Shown here piece by piece: positions 27,710 to 36,247 of a stretch of DNA of 64,000 bases; positions within the stretch are counted from its first letter, which is position 1, and every line of letters starts with the position of its first letter. A model generated the notes under the pieces. It did not search any database. It saw only the letters and a list, made by a program, of their open reading frames with translations, and was not told the DNA's origin. Source of the stretch: Desulfuromonas sp. AOP6 (GTDB lineage Bacteria > Desulfobacterota > Desulfuromonadia > Desulfuromonadales > SZUA-540); contig NZ_AP022810.1 in assembly GCF_009731355.2 (NCBI RefSeq), positions 1,764,001-1,828,000 on the forward strand. Reading direction: 5' to 3'. A program made the position numbers and the translations under genes.

Positions 27710-28450
27710 ATGAGCAAAATGACCCTGATATTCTGGGGGGGGATATCCCTGGCCGTTCACGCCGCTCTGCTGTTCATCCCGGGCTCCGATACGCAGGTGC
27801 AGTTCAGGCAGGACCATCTTCAGGTAGCCTTTCAGACACTCCCGACTGCGGTCGTTACCCATCCGCAACCCTCATCTGAAGTGCCACGGGAGCTATCCAA
27901 AACCGATCCTCTCCCCAAACCATTCGAGAAGCAGCAGGATCCCAAACCTGCCACGCTGCCCTCGCCACCGAAAGAGATCCCCCAGCAACCTGTTTACCAG
28001 CCAACTGAAAAGAAAGCCGAGTTTCTTTCCTCACACGAAGTCAGCATTGCCGAACCTGCAGATGAGCCAGCAAGGTCAAAACCCTCTACCACTGAAACGA
28101 CGCCGCAAAACCCAAGACCGTTGCCAGAAAAGACATCAGCAGAGTCCGCCTCGGCACCGGCCAACGCACTTGTTGAAGCGGCCCCACTTTATGCCGACAA
28201 TCCTCCCCCAAACTACCCTCGCCTTGCCAGAGAGAGAGGCTGGCAGGGAGAAGTCGTACTGCGCGCCAGGGTCAGCAGAAACGGCCGCGTTATCCATGTC
28301 CGTATTGAAGAATCCTCAGGATACACCCTGCTCGATCGCGCCGCCGTCAAAGCGGTCAAAGGTTGGCGGTTCCGTCCGGCACGGCAAGGCCGCCACCCTA
28401 TCGAAGCCGAAGTTCGTCTGCCTGTTCGTTTCACATTGCAGTCTTCTTAA
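27710..28450 (+). CDS. tonB: TonB family energy transducer
   Basis: Inner-membrane anchored periplasmic protein that transmits proton-motive force to outer-membrane receptors. The 246-residue protein has an N-terminal transmembrane helix (residues 5-23), then a Pro/Lys/Glu-rich spanning region (about 40-150). A TonB C-terminal domain follows (about 160-243: PPNYPRLARERGWQGEVVLRARV, LDRAAVKAVKGWRFRPARQG). AGGGA precedes the ATG. It is divergent from the TonB-dependent receptor and probably serves it. exbB and exbD are not in the window, so the energising pair must be encoded elsewhere. Confidence 0.93.
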   Translation: MSKMTLIFWGGISLAVHAALLFIPGSDTQVQFRQDHLQVAFQTLPTAVVTHPQPSSEVPRELSKTDPLPKPFEKQQDPKPATLPSPPKEIPQQPVYQPTEKKAEFLSSHEVSIAEPADEPARSKPSTTETTPQNPRPLPEKTSAESASAPANALVEAAPLYADNPPPNYPRLARERGWQGEVVLRARVSRNGRVIHVRIEESSGYTLLDRAAVKAVKGWRFRPARQGRHPIEAEVRLPVRFTLQSS

Positions 28451-28520
28451 CCCCCTAACATTAAGAAGCTTTCACCCTATTCAGATCCCCAGACGAGGTG
28501 GGTGAAAACCCCTACTTCAG

Positions 28521-28552
28521 GTTAAATGCCATAGCAGGATCTGGCATTTAAC
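28521..28552. repeat. 11-bp perfect inverted repeat, possible activator site
   Basis: GTTAAATGCCA (28521-28531) and TGGCATTTAAC (28542-28552) separated by 10 bases. There is no T run, so it is unlikely to be an intrinsic terminator. Its position about 200 bases upstream of the sigma-54-type promoter suits an enhancer for a bacterial enhancer-binding protein. Confidence 0.5.
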
Positions 28553-28722
28553 ATATCCCTAACCCCTTGAAAATTAACCATAGTTAATTCCTGGAGCCTA
28601 AACTCTTCTCCCCCAAAAAAATTCCTAGCTGGCTACTAAATATTTATTACCCCCCCAGGCCCCACCCTATCCGCATCATTCAATAATCCATAGGGATCAA
28701 TCTTTAGTACTTCACCTGTCAA

Positions 28723-28739
28723 TTGGCATTTTTTATGCT
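28723..28739 (+). promoter_or_regulatory. Sigma-54-type promoter for the NHL/omcS unit
   Basis: TTGGCAT-N5-ATGCT with the invariant GG (28725-28726) and GC (28737-28738) separated by exactly 10 bases. It predicts a start near 28750, 45 bases before the NHL gene ATG. A near-identical element occurs at 47995. Confidence 0.65.
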
Positions 28740-28794
28740 CATTAGAAGGAAAACCAAATTGGGCATGGGCAAATAACGAACGGGTGAGGCGACC

Positions 28795-29832
28795 ATGGGT
28801 CACGGTATCAACCACACAAGGATCACATCAACGGCACCTACGCTGTGCCTCCTTGTGGGAATGGTTGCCATGGCTTTTTTACTCTCCCCAGCTGGTGCCT
28901 TCGGCGAGACCAAGGCCACCTACATGTATAAACTCTCCGACTTCAGTGGCGAGGTTCCTTCCCTGCTGGCTAGAGTAGCGGTCAATTCCGAACTAGGCGA
29001 GGTCTACGCGCTCAATCGCGGAGATGCGATCATTCAAATCTACAACCAGGAGGCCATGCAGATCTTCGGCTTCGGTGAAGAGCTGGGGCTGTCTTCCGCC
29101 CTCGATATCGCCTCGGGTCAGAACGGCGACATTTACGTGCTTCATACAAACCGCGTTCTGCACCTCGACTATAAGGGCACACCTTTAAAGGAAATCGTCC
29201 CCAGCGACCTGCCTGAAGCGGTTCGGGGCTTCCGCGCTGAATTCATGGCCCTGCAGCAGGACAAGCTTTTTCTGGCTGACGGTGAAGCCATGAAGGTGCT
29301 CGTTCTCTCCCTCGATGGAAAATATTTGAATCACTACGACCTGCGCGCTGTCCTCGAAGAGCAAATCAGGGCTGGACTGCATCAAAAAGATCTACGCCCT
29401 TCACAGGAGCGCAAGCTGCAGGACGACCTGAAAGCATTAAGCAGTGCTGAAATGAACGGCTTCGCGGTGGGGAGCAATGAGGAGATCTATTTCACCGCCG
29501 CTACTCTCTTCTCAGCCTTTCGCTACAGTGCGGATGGCCAACTGGATCAGTTCGGCGTGGCCGGCGGGGCCGTGGGCAAATTCGGGGTTGTCTCGGGTAT
29601 CGAGACGGACCCTTCCGGAAACATTTACGTATCGGACCGCCTGCGCTGCGTGGTGCTGGTCTTCGATAAGGACTTTCAGTTTTTGACCGAGTTCGGATAT
29701 CGCGGGGCCGCACCGCAGAACCTCATCGTTCCTGACGATATCGCGATCAACAGCCAAAACGGCACGGTGTATGTGTCTCAGGCAGCCAACCTCGGAGTCA
29801 GTGTCTACAAGGTTCACTTTGACACGAACTGA
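28795..29832 (+). CDS. Secreted NHL-repeat beta-propeller protein
   Basis: A 345-residue exported protein with signal peptide (LCLLVGMVAMAFLLSPAGAFG), then NHL-type blades (ALDIASGQNGDIYVLHTNRVLHLD, GIETDPSGNIYVSDRLRCVVLVFD, DIAINSQNGTVYVSQAANLGVSVY) predicted to form one beta-propeller. GAGG lies 5 bases upstream of the ATG. It is the first gene behind the sigma-54-type promoter and is separated from the first OmcS homologue by the riboswitch leader. An NHL protein also adjoins omcS in Geobacter as I recall, so a role in filament export or cell attachment is plausible but unproven. Confidence 0.85.
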   Translation: MGHGINHTRITSTAPTLCLLVGMVAMAFLLSPAGAFGETKATYMYKLSDFSGEVPSLLARVAVNSELGEVYALNRGDAIIQIYNQEAMQIFGFGEELGLSSALDIASGQNGDIYVLHTNRVLHLDYKGTPLKEIVPSDLPEAVRGFRAEFMALQQDKLFLADGEAMKVLVLSLDGKYLNHYDLRAVLEEQIRAGLHQKDLRPSQERKLQDDLKALSSAEMNGFAVGSNEEIYFTAATLFSAFRYSADGQLDQFGVAGGAVGKFGVVSGIETDPSGNIYVSDRLRCVVLVFDKDFQFLTEFGYRGAAPQNLIVPDDIAINSQNGTVYVSQAANLGVSVYKVHFDTN

Positions 29833-29920
29833 CGGTTCTGGTTGCCACCCATTTCGGGGTCCTGCCACGACCCCTTGCCGAAAGGAGGTGAAGACTAAAA
29901 GGTAATACCCGCAACACCAC

Positions 29921-29946
29921 GGATACCCGCCAGGGGGCGGTTATCC
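29921..29946 (+). repeat. Hairpin in the omcS leader, upstream of the aptamer
   Basis: GGATACCCGCC (29921-29931) pairs with GGCGGTTATCC (29936-29946) with one mismatch and a 4-base loop. It is too close to the riboswitch to be unrelated and may insulate or help fold the leader. There is no T run. Confidence 0.5.
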
Positions 29947-29949
29947 ACT

Positions 29950-30040
29950 ATCCTCCGAAAAAGGTAAACCCATCGCGAGGTGGGGACACAAAGTCACAGA
30001 TCCACTTCGGGTGAAGGGGATGGCTGGGCTGTTCGGACCA
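29950..30040 (+). promoter_or_regulatory. GEMM-I family riboswitch (variant core) controlling the OmcS homologue
   Basis: Cyclic dinucleotide aptamer of the GEMM-I fold. P1 is TCCGAA (29954-29959) with TTCGGA (30032-30037). GGTAAACC (29963-29970) runs into P2, CCCATC/GGTGGG, capped by a GCGA GNRA tetraloop (29975-29978). GACACAAAGTC (29985-29995) and P3 (ATCC...CTTC/GAAG...GGAT, 30000-30021) follow. Relative to the common core it has C to T in GGYAAACC and two changes in GACGCAAAGCC. Ligand (c-di-GMP or 3',3'-cGAMP) cannot be fixed by eye. The segment ATCCTCC (29950-29956) is complementary to the ribosome site GGAGGAT (30057-30063), suggesting translational control. No terminator follows. Confidence 0.85.
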
Positions 30041-30068
30041 AATCAAAAGATTTTCAGGAGGATCAAAA

Positions 30069-31247
30069 ATGAAGAAGTTATTTGTTATTTGCACTGCCAT
30101 TCTGTTTACATTTGCTTTCAGCGGGTTGGCTCTGGCCTTCCATGACGGCGGCGTCGCCCACTGCGACGGCTGTCACTCCATGCACGGCGGCGCCAGCAAC
30201 GGACCGGCCCTGCAAAAAGGCTCCGATGCCAGCTCCACCTGCCTCAACTGCCACAATGGCGCCGGTCTCTACAAAATAAGCAGCGCCGACGGCAGCAACA
30301 CCAACGAGGGCGGCGACTTCCACTGGGTCAAGGACAATGGTTATACCTATATTGTCCGTAAAAATCCCGTAACCTTTGATTTCAACAACGCCGGCCACAA
30401 CACCATCGCCGCCGACTACGGCATCGCCGCTGACGCCAATCTGACTGCGGCTCCCGGTGGTTCCTATCTGGCCGCCAACCTCACCTGCACCAGCTGTCAT
30501 GACCCCCATGGTCAGGCCCAGGGTGGCACCATCGGCGGCGCCGCGCCCATCTCCGTTTCCGGTTCCTATGGTGACGTACCTCCGGCAGGTACCATCGCCG
30601 GCAACTACCGCATCCTCTATGACAGCAACAAGGTCGGCTTCTCCGAAGACGCGCCTATCGCTCGCGCCAACAGCTATGACGGCAAATCCACCCAGTACGG
30701 CAGCGGCATGTCCGGCTGGTGCGCCAATTGCCACGGCGCCTTCTACAGCCAATCGGCTTCTAGTGGCATGCACCCGACCGACGTCGCCGTACCGACCGTC
30801 TACAACAGTTATGTCGCTACCGGGAACTACACCGGCACCGTCGCCAATGCCTACGATCCCCTGGTGCCATTCGAGCGCGGCGTGACCACTTCTTCTGCTG
30901 ACCTGCCCGATCCGACTGATGCCCTTACGGCTGGTGTTGGTGTCGATGGCAGTTCCCAGGTCATGTGTCTCTCCTGCCACCGCGCCCATGCCTCGGCCTT
31001 CTCCAACGCCTTGCGCTGGGACATGACCGAAGCCTTCATCGCTGAAAGCTGGACTATTCTGGATGGCGCAGATGCTTCCGGCACCCCCAATGCCGCTGCG
31101 CTTCTGCCTACTGCAGCAGCCAAACCATACTACAAGCATGGTGTCGATTTGGATGTGGCGGTATTTGATCCAGCCGGCACTCCTTTCACCAACGGTTACG
31201 GTCACTATCAGCGTTCCCTGTGCAACAAGTGTCACGTACAGGATTAA
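30069..31247 (+). CDS. omcS: Hexaheme c-type cytochrome, OmcS-type nanowire subunit
   Basis: Secreted 392-residue cytochrome. The signal peptide ends ALA before FHDGGVAHCDGCHSMH. Six CXXCH motifs lie at about residues 32, 58, 140, 218, 300 and 385. The spacing and surrounding motifs (GHNTIAADYG, TAAPGGSYLAANLTCTSCHDPHG, SGWCANCH, VPFERG, CLSCHRAHAS and a C-terminal LCNKCH) match Geobacter OmcS, whose subunits polymerise into micrometre-long heme-stacked extracellular filaments. An AGGAGG ribosome site lies 7 bases before the ATG, behind a GEMM riboswitch. A strong terminator follows. Assignment rests on remembered motif order, not on an alignment, so omcS is by similarity. Confidence 0.9.
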   Translation: MKKLFVICTAILFTFAFSGLALAFHDGGVAHCDGCHSMHGGASNGPALQKGSDASSTCLNCHNGAGLYKISSADGSNTNEGGDFHWVKDNGYTYIVRKNPVTFDFNNAGHNTIAADYGIAADANLTAAPGGSYLAANLTCTSCHDPHGQAQGGTIGGAAPISVSGSYGDVPPAGTIAGNYRILYDSNKVGFSEDAPIARANSYDGKSTQYGSGMSGWCANCHGAFYSQSASSGMHPTDVAVPTVYNSYVATGNYTGTVANAYDPLVPFERGVTTSSADLPDPTDALTAGVGVDGSSQVMCLSCHRAHASAFSNALRWDMTEAFIAESWTILDGADASGTPNAAALLPTAAAKPYYKHGVDLDVAVFDPAGTPFTNGYGHYQRSLCNKCHVQD

Positions 31248-31294
31248 AAACCGGCATACCATGGCATAACCTGGTTTCTCTGTAATACTTATAA

Positions 31295-31329
31295 GGGCTG
31301 GCGGTTTTCGGGTCGCCAGCCCTCTTTTT
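31295..31329 (+). terminator. Intrinsic terminator between the two OmcS paralogues
   Basis: GGGCTGGCG (31295-31303) and CGCCAGCCC (31314-31322) form a 9-bp GC-rich stem followed by a T run. It lies 47 bases past the first cytochrome's stop and would make that transcript much more abundant than the downstream genes. Confidence 0.85.
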
Positions 31330-31399
31330 CGATGCACAATCCCTGCTCCATGAACAGCGACTTCTTCATCTGACAGCTGTGCTTCTCTCGGTGGGTACC

Positions 31400-32569
31400 A
31401 TGTCCCAGCCCATACTGACATCTCTGGCCGCCATGATCACCCTGCTCCTCGCTGCTTTTCCGGTTGAGGCGACCGCCGCCTTTCATACAGGTGGTGCCGG
31501 TTCGTGCAACGGCTGCCACAGCATGCACCACTCGGAAAATGGCATGTCGCTGACGCCCGGCTCCTGGCTGCTGCGCGCTTCCGATGCCAGTTCCCTCTGC
31601 CTGAACTGCCATGCCGGCGCCGGGGGCCCCACCTCCACTTCTGTCTACAGCTTCGACGGCAGCGCCCTCACGCCCGGTGGCGATTTTTACTGGGTCACCA
31701 AAAGTTTCAATTGGTCGGGCGGCACCAGCCCCGCCGCCCGTCACGGTCACAACATCGTGGCCAATGACTTCGGCCTGACGGCCGACCCCAACAAGGTCAA
31801 TGCGCCCGGAGGAAGCTACCCCGCCGCGGCGCTGACCTGCATCAGCTGCCATGATCCCCATGGCGGCGGCCTGCGCACCAGCACCGGCCCCATTGCCGTC
31901 TCCGGTTCCTACGGGGAGACGCCGGCGGCCGGCACCCGTGCCGGCACCTACCGCCTGCTTGGCGGCTCCGACTATGTCATCAACGGCTATGCCTACACAT
32001 ATGATGCTCCGGTGGCCCGACAAAACCCCTTGCGTCCCTTCGCCGAGTCAGACGCTTCCCATGTCGACTACGGTGCGGGGATGAGCGAGTGGTGCGCCAA
32101 CTGTCACGGCTCCATGGTGTCCAACGCCCATCAGGTTGGCAGTGGCACCTTCGCTCATCCGATCGGGCAGGATGCCCGCCTGGAAGCGGATATCGCGGCC
32201 AACTATAACAGTTATATCCGTACCGGCGACCTCAGCGGCACGGCGGCCACGGCCTACCTGCAGTTCGTCCCCTTCGAAAGAGGGACCACCAACGCGGCCC
32301 TGCTTGACCCGACCGGCACCCAGGGGCCCGACGCCACCTCCAACGTCATGTGCCTGACCTGCCACCGCGCCCACGCTTCGGCTTTCATGTATGCAGGCCG
32401 CTGGGATTTTACCACCGAACTGCTGGCCAACTCACACCCGGCCATCGGCGACAGCGGCGCCACCGCCAGCGATGTCAGCAACAGCTATTACGGTCGGGAT
32501 ATCGCGCTCGAATTCGGCAGCGCCCAGGGATCGTTCTGCCAGAAATGTCACCCGCAGGGAACTCCTTAA
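31400..32569 (+). CDS. Second hexaheme cytochrome, OmcS/OmcT-like paralogue
   Basis: A 389-residue secreted cytochrome with a signal peptide before AFHTGGAGSCNGCHSMH and six CXXCH motifs (CNGCH, CLNCH, CISCH, CANCH, CLTCH, CQKCH) in the same order as the upstream protein. Shared blocks include GGDFYWVTKSF, GHNIVANDFG, APGGSYPAAALTC, GAGMSEWCANCH, YNSYIRTGDLSGTAATAYLQFVPFERGT and CHRAHASAF, which are if anything closer to Geobacter OmcS/OmcT than the first copy. ATG 31400 is preferred to a TTG at 31379, with GGTGGG upstream. A lipoprotein gene follows 35 bases later, so it heads the long downstream operon beyond the terminator. Confidence 0.9.
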   Translation: MSQPILTSLAAMITLLLAAFPVEATAAFHTGGAGSCNGCHSMHHSENGMSLTPGSWLLRASDASSLCLNCHAGAGGPTSTSVYSFDGSALTPGGDFYWVTKSFNWSGGTSPAARHGHNIVANDFGLTADPNKVNAPGGSYPAAALTCISCHDPHGGGLRTSTGPIAVSGSYGETPAAGTRAGTYRLLGGSDYVINGYAYTYDAPVARQNPLRPFAESDASHVDYGAGMSEWCANCHGSMVSNAHQVGSGTFAHPIGQDARLEADIAANYNSYIRTGDLSGTAATAYLQFVPFERGTTNAALLDPTGTQGPDATSNVMCLTCHRAHASAFMYAGRWDFTTELLANSHPAIGDSGATASDVSNSYYGRDIALEFGSAQGSFCQKCHPQGTP

Positions 32570-32604
32570 ACAAACGGGCCCTGGCATGGTTTTCCCGCGA
32601 AAAC

Positions 32605-34023
32605 ATGGAGCTTGGCTTGAAAAGATGCCTTTTTCTTAAAGTGATACTGATGTCCTTCCTGGTGGCGGCCTGCAGCCTGCCGGCGGCGGTACCCGTTATT
32701 CCGGTCAGCGAACCGAGCCATGGTCTGCGGTTGTATCTGCAAACATTGCCGCAGGAGGCTCAGAATCTGACTTTAACACTGGCTGATTTCAAGGCCATCG
32801 GCATCGACGGCAGCAATATCCATCTTGACACCCCCCCTATTTTTCTGCAGGGCCATGAGTTGCTTGCTTTGCAGAAACGCCTGCTGAGCGCGGCCCTGCC
32901 GCCCGGCGAATACCGGGGGTTGAGTCTGCGCGTCACCGCCGCCGACCTGCACACGGATGAAGGAATCACCTCGTTACTGGTACCCGACGAACCTGTTGTC
33001 CTTCAGCAAGACTTTCGTATCTCTCAGGAGAAAACCCTGGCCCTCTTTCTGACCCTTGAACCCCAGCGCCTGATTACCGACGGCTACCGGCTGACACCGA
33101 CCTTTAGTCTATGGCTGCCAAAGCCGGCGCTCCCGGAACTGAAAGGCTTCGTCAGCAACAGCGCCGCTGGTACCCTGAGCGTTTTTGAAAAGAGAACCCC
33201 CCAGGTGGTTTCTGTCCTTTCGGTGGGCCGCCAGCCTCAGGGACTGGTGCTCGATGCAGAACAGCGCCGGGCCTACGTGGCCCTGGCGGGGGATGACAGC
33301 ATTGCCGCCATCGATGTGACCAACGAAAAGATCCAGGACAAACTGCGCCTGCGCCCGGGAGACGCCCCCAGCGAGCTGGCGCTGTCGCCTGACGGTCACA
33401 CTCTGGTGGCCGTCAACGAGGAAACCTCCAGCCTGAGCATCCTCAACGCCGATCCCCTCTATGAGCAAGGCCGCCTGTTGTTGTCCTCATCGCCCAGGTC
33501 CGTTTTTTTCGCTACATCCAACGCCATTACTTACCTGCTGCAGCCTGAAATCAACGCCCTCGCCATGGTGGATCTAAAGCGGCAGGAGATCATCGCCTCG
33601 GTGAACCTGGAATTTTCACCAATCCGCGGCGCCGCCAGTCCCGATGGCCGCACCCTTTACCTGCTCACGGCCGATTCGCCCAATCTGCTGGTAGTCGACT
33701 CCTCGTCACTGGCCCTGCGCGATCGCATCCTGGTAGGCTATGGGGCCCGCTCCCTGGCTGTCAATCCCCATAACGGTATGGTCTACGTGGGGATGAAGTC
33801 CGGAGAAGTGGCCTTTGTCGATGCAGAGGTCAGTCTGCCCATCGACTCGCTGCGTTCCGATGGTGATGCCGCTTGGCTCAGCGTCGATACGGAAGAAAAC
33901 GCTCTCTTTGTGGTCTCGGGTCGTGATGGCCGTCTGGGCAAATACGACCTGATCAGCAAAAAACGTCTTGGCTTGATCGAAACAGATGGCGGCAGTTATG
34001 CCGCCGTTCTCATGGGTGACTAG
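32605..34023 (+). CDS. Beta-propeller lipoprotein (YVTN/YncE-like) of the cytochrome locus
   Basis: A 472-residue lipoprotein with lipobox LVAAC. The N-terminal ~150 residues (GLRLYLQTLPQEAQNLTLTL, LLSAALPPGEYRGLSLRVTA) resemble a DUF4382-like beta-sandwich. The rest contains YVTN/YncE-type blades (RRAYVALAGDDSIAAIDVTN, SELALSPDGHTLVAVNEET, GMVYVGMKSGEVAFVD) forming a seven-bladed propeller. I place the start at ATG 32605, which gives a proper signal. Longer readings overlap the cytochrome gene. It sits between the second hexaheme cytochrome and the outer-membrane barrel gene (8 bases apart), so a surface-exposed accessory role is likely but unproven. Confidence 0.85.
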   Translation: MELGLKRCLFLKVILMSFLVAACSLPAAVPVIPVSEPSHGLRLYLQTLPQEAQNLTLTLADFKAIGIDGSNIHLDTPPIFLQGHELLALQKRLLSAALPPGEYRGLSLRVTAADLHTDEGITSLLVPDEPVVLQQDFRISQEKTLALFLTLEPQRLITDGYRLTPTFSLWLPKPALPELKGFVSNSAAGTLSVFEKRTPQVVSVLSVGRQPQGLVLDAEQRRAYVALAGDDSIAAIDVTNEKIQDKLRLRPGDAPSELALSPDGHTLVAVNEETSSLSILNADPLYEQGRLLLSSSPRSVFFATSNAITYLLQPEINALAMVDLKRQEIIASVNLEFSPIRGAASPDGRTLYLLTADSPNLLVVDSSSLALRDRILVGYGARSLAVNPHNGMVYVGMKSGEVAFVDAEVSLPIDSLRSDGDAAWLSVDTEENALFVVSGRDGRLGKYDLISKKRLGLIETDGGSYAAVLMGD

Positions 34024-34031
34024 AAACAAAC

Positions 34032-36173
34032 ATGTCCAGAATCGCTATCCTCATCTTCCTCAACCTGATTCTGCTGGCCTGGTTCTCAATACCCTCATCC
34101 AGCCTCGCCGGCAATCTGCGTCTGCTCGGCGACTGGACCTACTCCAACACCAGCTCCGAAACGAAAGATCGCCTGACACAGGAGCGCACCGACTCGGAAT
34201 CCAGACGTCTCAGTCAGATTTACCGTCTGGATCTCACCCAGGAGCTCGGCCCCACCCTCTTTCTGACCGGTGGCGCCCAACTGGAAGACAACGACCAGCG
34301 CAACGAATCCGACTCGGGAGATACCCGCACAGAAGGAAGCACTGTCCGCCCTTATGTCAACCTGCAATGGTTGACACCCTTGTACACCTTGTCGGGCGGC
34401 TATGAGGAACGGGAGGCCAAAACGAAAACAACGGGCAATGCCACACAACGAGACTTCTCGGAAACGACCACTGGCCGTTTTTATTGGCGCCCCGTCGATC
34501 TGCCGACCCTCGAACTCGACTACGCCCGCACCCTCCGCCATGATGAACCGCTGACTCATGACAATGAAAGCCAGGTTTATCGACTGAGCAGCAAATACAC
34601 CTGGGAGGATCTCGAATTTCTTTACAGCTATCTGCGCAGTGACGAACAGGAAAAAATAGCCGACACTGAAGCCTTGACACAAACCCATAATGGCCGGGTG
34701 CGCTATGCCAGCACCTTTTTGGACAATCGCCTGTCTGTCAGCGCCGGGGCCCGCATGGAACGATCCATGGTGGAGTTCAGCGGAGCAACACAGCCCAGAA
34801 TCAGAACCTTCCCCATTGGCGCCGGCTTTTTTCTGCTCAATGACTCTGACCCCACCAGCACCAACCTGGCCCTGACGCCCTACACCCCGACCAGCGAAGA
34901 ACCTTTCACCACCATCAATCTCGGTTCAACAGGACCATCGACCCCGATCAGCCTGGGGCTGGATTTTGGCGAAAACATTCAAGTCGATGTCCTGGAGGTA
35001 CTCCTGCAGGCCAACGAATCAACCTTGGATCAGCTGACGTCCACCTCCTTTGACTTCCGCGTCTTTATCAGCAATGACCAGGAAAACTGGACGGAGATCG
35101 GCGCCACGCACCTGTGGGACCCACTTAACAACCTGTACAGCATCGACCTCGCCAGCCAGGTCAATGCCGAGTTCATCAAAGTGACGACCTTTGCCCTTCC
35201 CGTCTCCTCGGGAATCACAGATGAGATTGTGGTTTTGGATATGCGCGCCTTCGTCATTCCTCCTGCCGATATCACCGAGATCATCTCGACCTATCAGAGC
35301 CTCAACGCCGGTCTCTCCTGGAAAGCGACCGACAAGACCCAGGTGCTCTTCGACAGCAGCTACCAGTACCGTGAAACCGATCTCTTTGACGACGCAAGGG
35401 CTCGTCTGAGCAACAGTCTCAGCCTGATCCACCGTTTCAATCCGATCTTTTCCGGCACAACCCGCCTGCTGCGCAGCGATGCCTGGGAACAGTGGAAGCA
35501 TGATACCGCCACCACCAGCTACAGCGCCCAGCTGTCGGGGCGCTATCTGCCGACCCTGAACCAGAGCCTGACTTACAGTGGAATGCGCACGGAGGAACCG
35601 GAAGGGAAAAGCGTCAACAACGCCATCATCCTGCGCACCAACGCCGCTATGTATACCGGTTGGGACCTCTCCTTCGACCAGGGCTACAACTGGCAGGATC
35701 CCGTCACCGGCAAGGACAGCTCCAGCTTTTTTGTGCGTCTGCAGAACAGCCTCATCCCCCACCCGCGCTTAACCCTCATCGCCGATTACTCCATCCGCTG
35801 GCAGCAGAAGGAGGACGAGCCGACAGAAAGGGGTGAAACTGGTCGGGTGCGGGCAACCTGGAGCCCCACGGACAATCTCAGCTTCAACGGCGAGGTGCGG
35901 CAGCGGCGCAGTGAAGGCGATCTCTACACGTACTGGGAATACGGAGTCGGCTGGCTCCCCTTGCGCGACGGTACCCTGCAGTTCAACCTGAGCTATTACG
36001 AGGATGGCGATACGGACGACGACAGGCGCCGCAGCTTTTCGCCGAGCCTCACCTGGAGCGTGACGGATTCGGCCACGCTGAGGGTGCTGTATAATATCGG
36101 CCGCCAGGAAGTCCGCGAGGAAATGACGGATTACCAGTCCGTCATGGTGAATTTTCGCATCTACACCAATTGA
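34032..36173 (+). CDS. Outer-membrane beta-barrel protein with a discoidin-like insert
   Basis: A 713-residue exported protein whose signal peptide ends SSSLAG. The N-terminal (about 30-260) and C-terminal (about 415-713) parts are rich in alternating hydrophobic strands with the aromatic girdles of a large porin-like barrel (for example RFYWRPVDLPTLELDYARTL and GVGWLPLRDGTLQFNLSYYE), ending MVNFRIYTN. Between them, about residues 295-410, lies a soluble beta-sandwich (ISLGLDFGENIQVDVLEVLL, FRVFISNDQENWTEIGA, VNAEFIKVTT) resembling F5/8 type C (discoidin) domains. Size and context recall the barrels of porin-cytochrome conduits, but the fold is inferred. Confidence 0.82.
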   Translation: MSRIAILIFLNLILLAWFSIPSSSLAGNLRLLGDWTYSNTSSETKDRLTQERTDSESRRLSQIYRLDLTQELGPTLFLTGGAQLEDNDQRNESDSGDTRTEGSTVRPYVNLQWLTPLYTLSGGYEEREAKTKTTGNATQRDFSETTTGRFYWRPVDLPTLELDYARTLRHDEPLTHDNESQVYRLSSKYTWEDLEFLYSYLRSDEQEKIADTEALTQTHNGRVRYASTFLDNRLSVSAGARMERSMVEFSGATQPRIRTFPIGAGFFLLNDSDPTSTNLALTPYTPTSEEPFTTINLGSTGPSTPISLGLDFGENIQVDVLEVLLQANESTLDQLTSTSFDFRVFISNDQENWTEIGATHLWDPLNNLYSIDLASQVNAEFIKVTTFALPVSSGITDEIVVLDMRAFVIPPADITEIISTYQSLNAGLSWKATDKTQVLFDSSYQYRETDLFDDARARLSNSLSLIHRFNPIFSGTTRLLRSDAWEQWKHDTATTSYSAQLSGRYLPTLNQSLTYSGMRTEEPEGKSVNNAIILRTNAAMYTGWDLSFDQGYNWQDPVTGKDSSSFFVRLQNSLIPHPRLTLIADYSIRWQQKEDEPTERGETGRVRATWSPTDNLSFNGEVRQRRSEGDLYTYWEYGVGWLPLRDGTLQFNLSYYEDGDTDDDRRRSFSPSLTWSVTDSATLRVLYNIGRQEVREEMTDYQSVMVNFRIYTN

Positions 36174-36247
36174 TGACAGGCTTTTCAGGAAGGCCGCCCG
36201 GCGGCCCGTATCACCCTGGCCCGTTTCACCAAATGAAGAGGATTGCC

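Larger units (their letters stand above)
28451..28794. other. Intergenic region upstream of the nanowire locus
   Basis: This 344-base gap between tonB and the first NHL gene holds no credible coding sequence or RNA gene. It contains an 11-base inverted repeat (28521-28552), a shorter one, AATTAAC-CATA-GTTAATT (28572-28589), and a sigma-54-type promoter (28723-28739). It looks like the regulatory region of the downstream unit. Confidence 0.6.

Noticed and set aside
29860-29878. Possible third sigma-54 promoter directly upstream of the omcS aptamer (CTGCCACGACCCCTTGCC)
   Set aside because: The essential -24 GG is absent (CC at the right spacing) and the spacing to TTGC is off by one. It overlaps a GGGGTC/GACCCC hairpin instead.
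30078-31421. Long open frames antisense to the hexaheme cytochrome genes
   Set aside because: Their Gly/Val/Ala-rich sequence is the complement of CXXCH-rich coding DNA. The sense frames have signal peptides and heme motifs.
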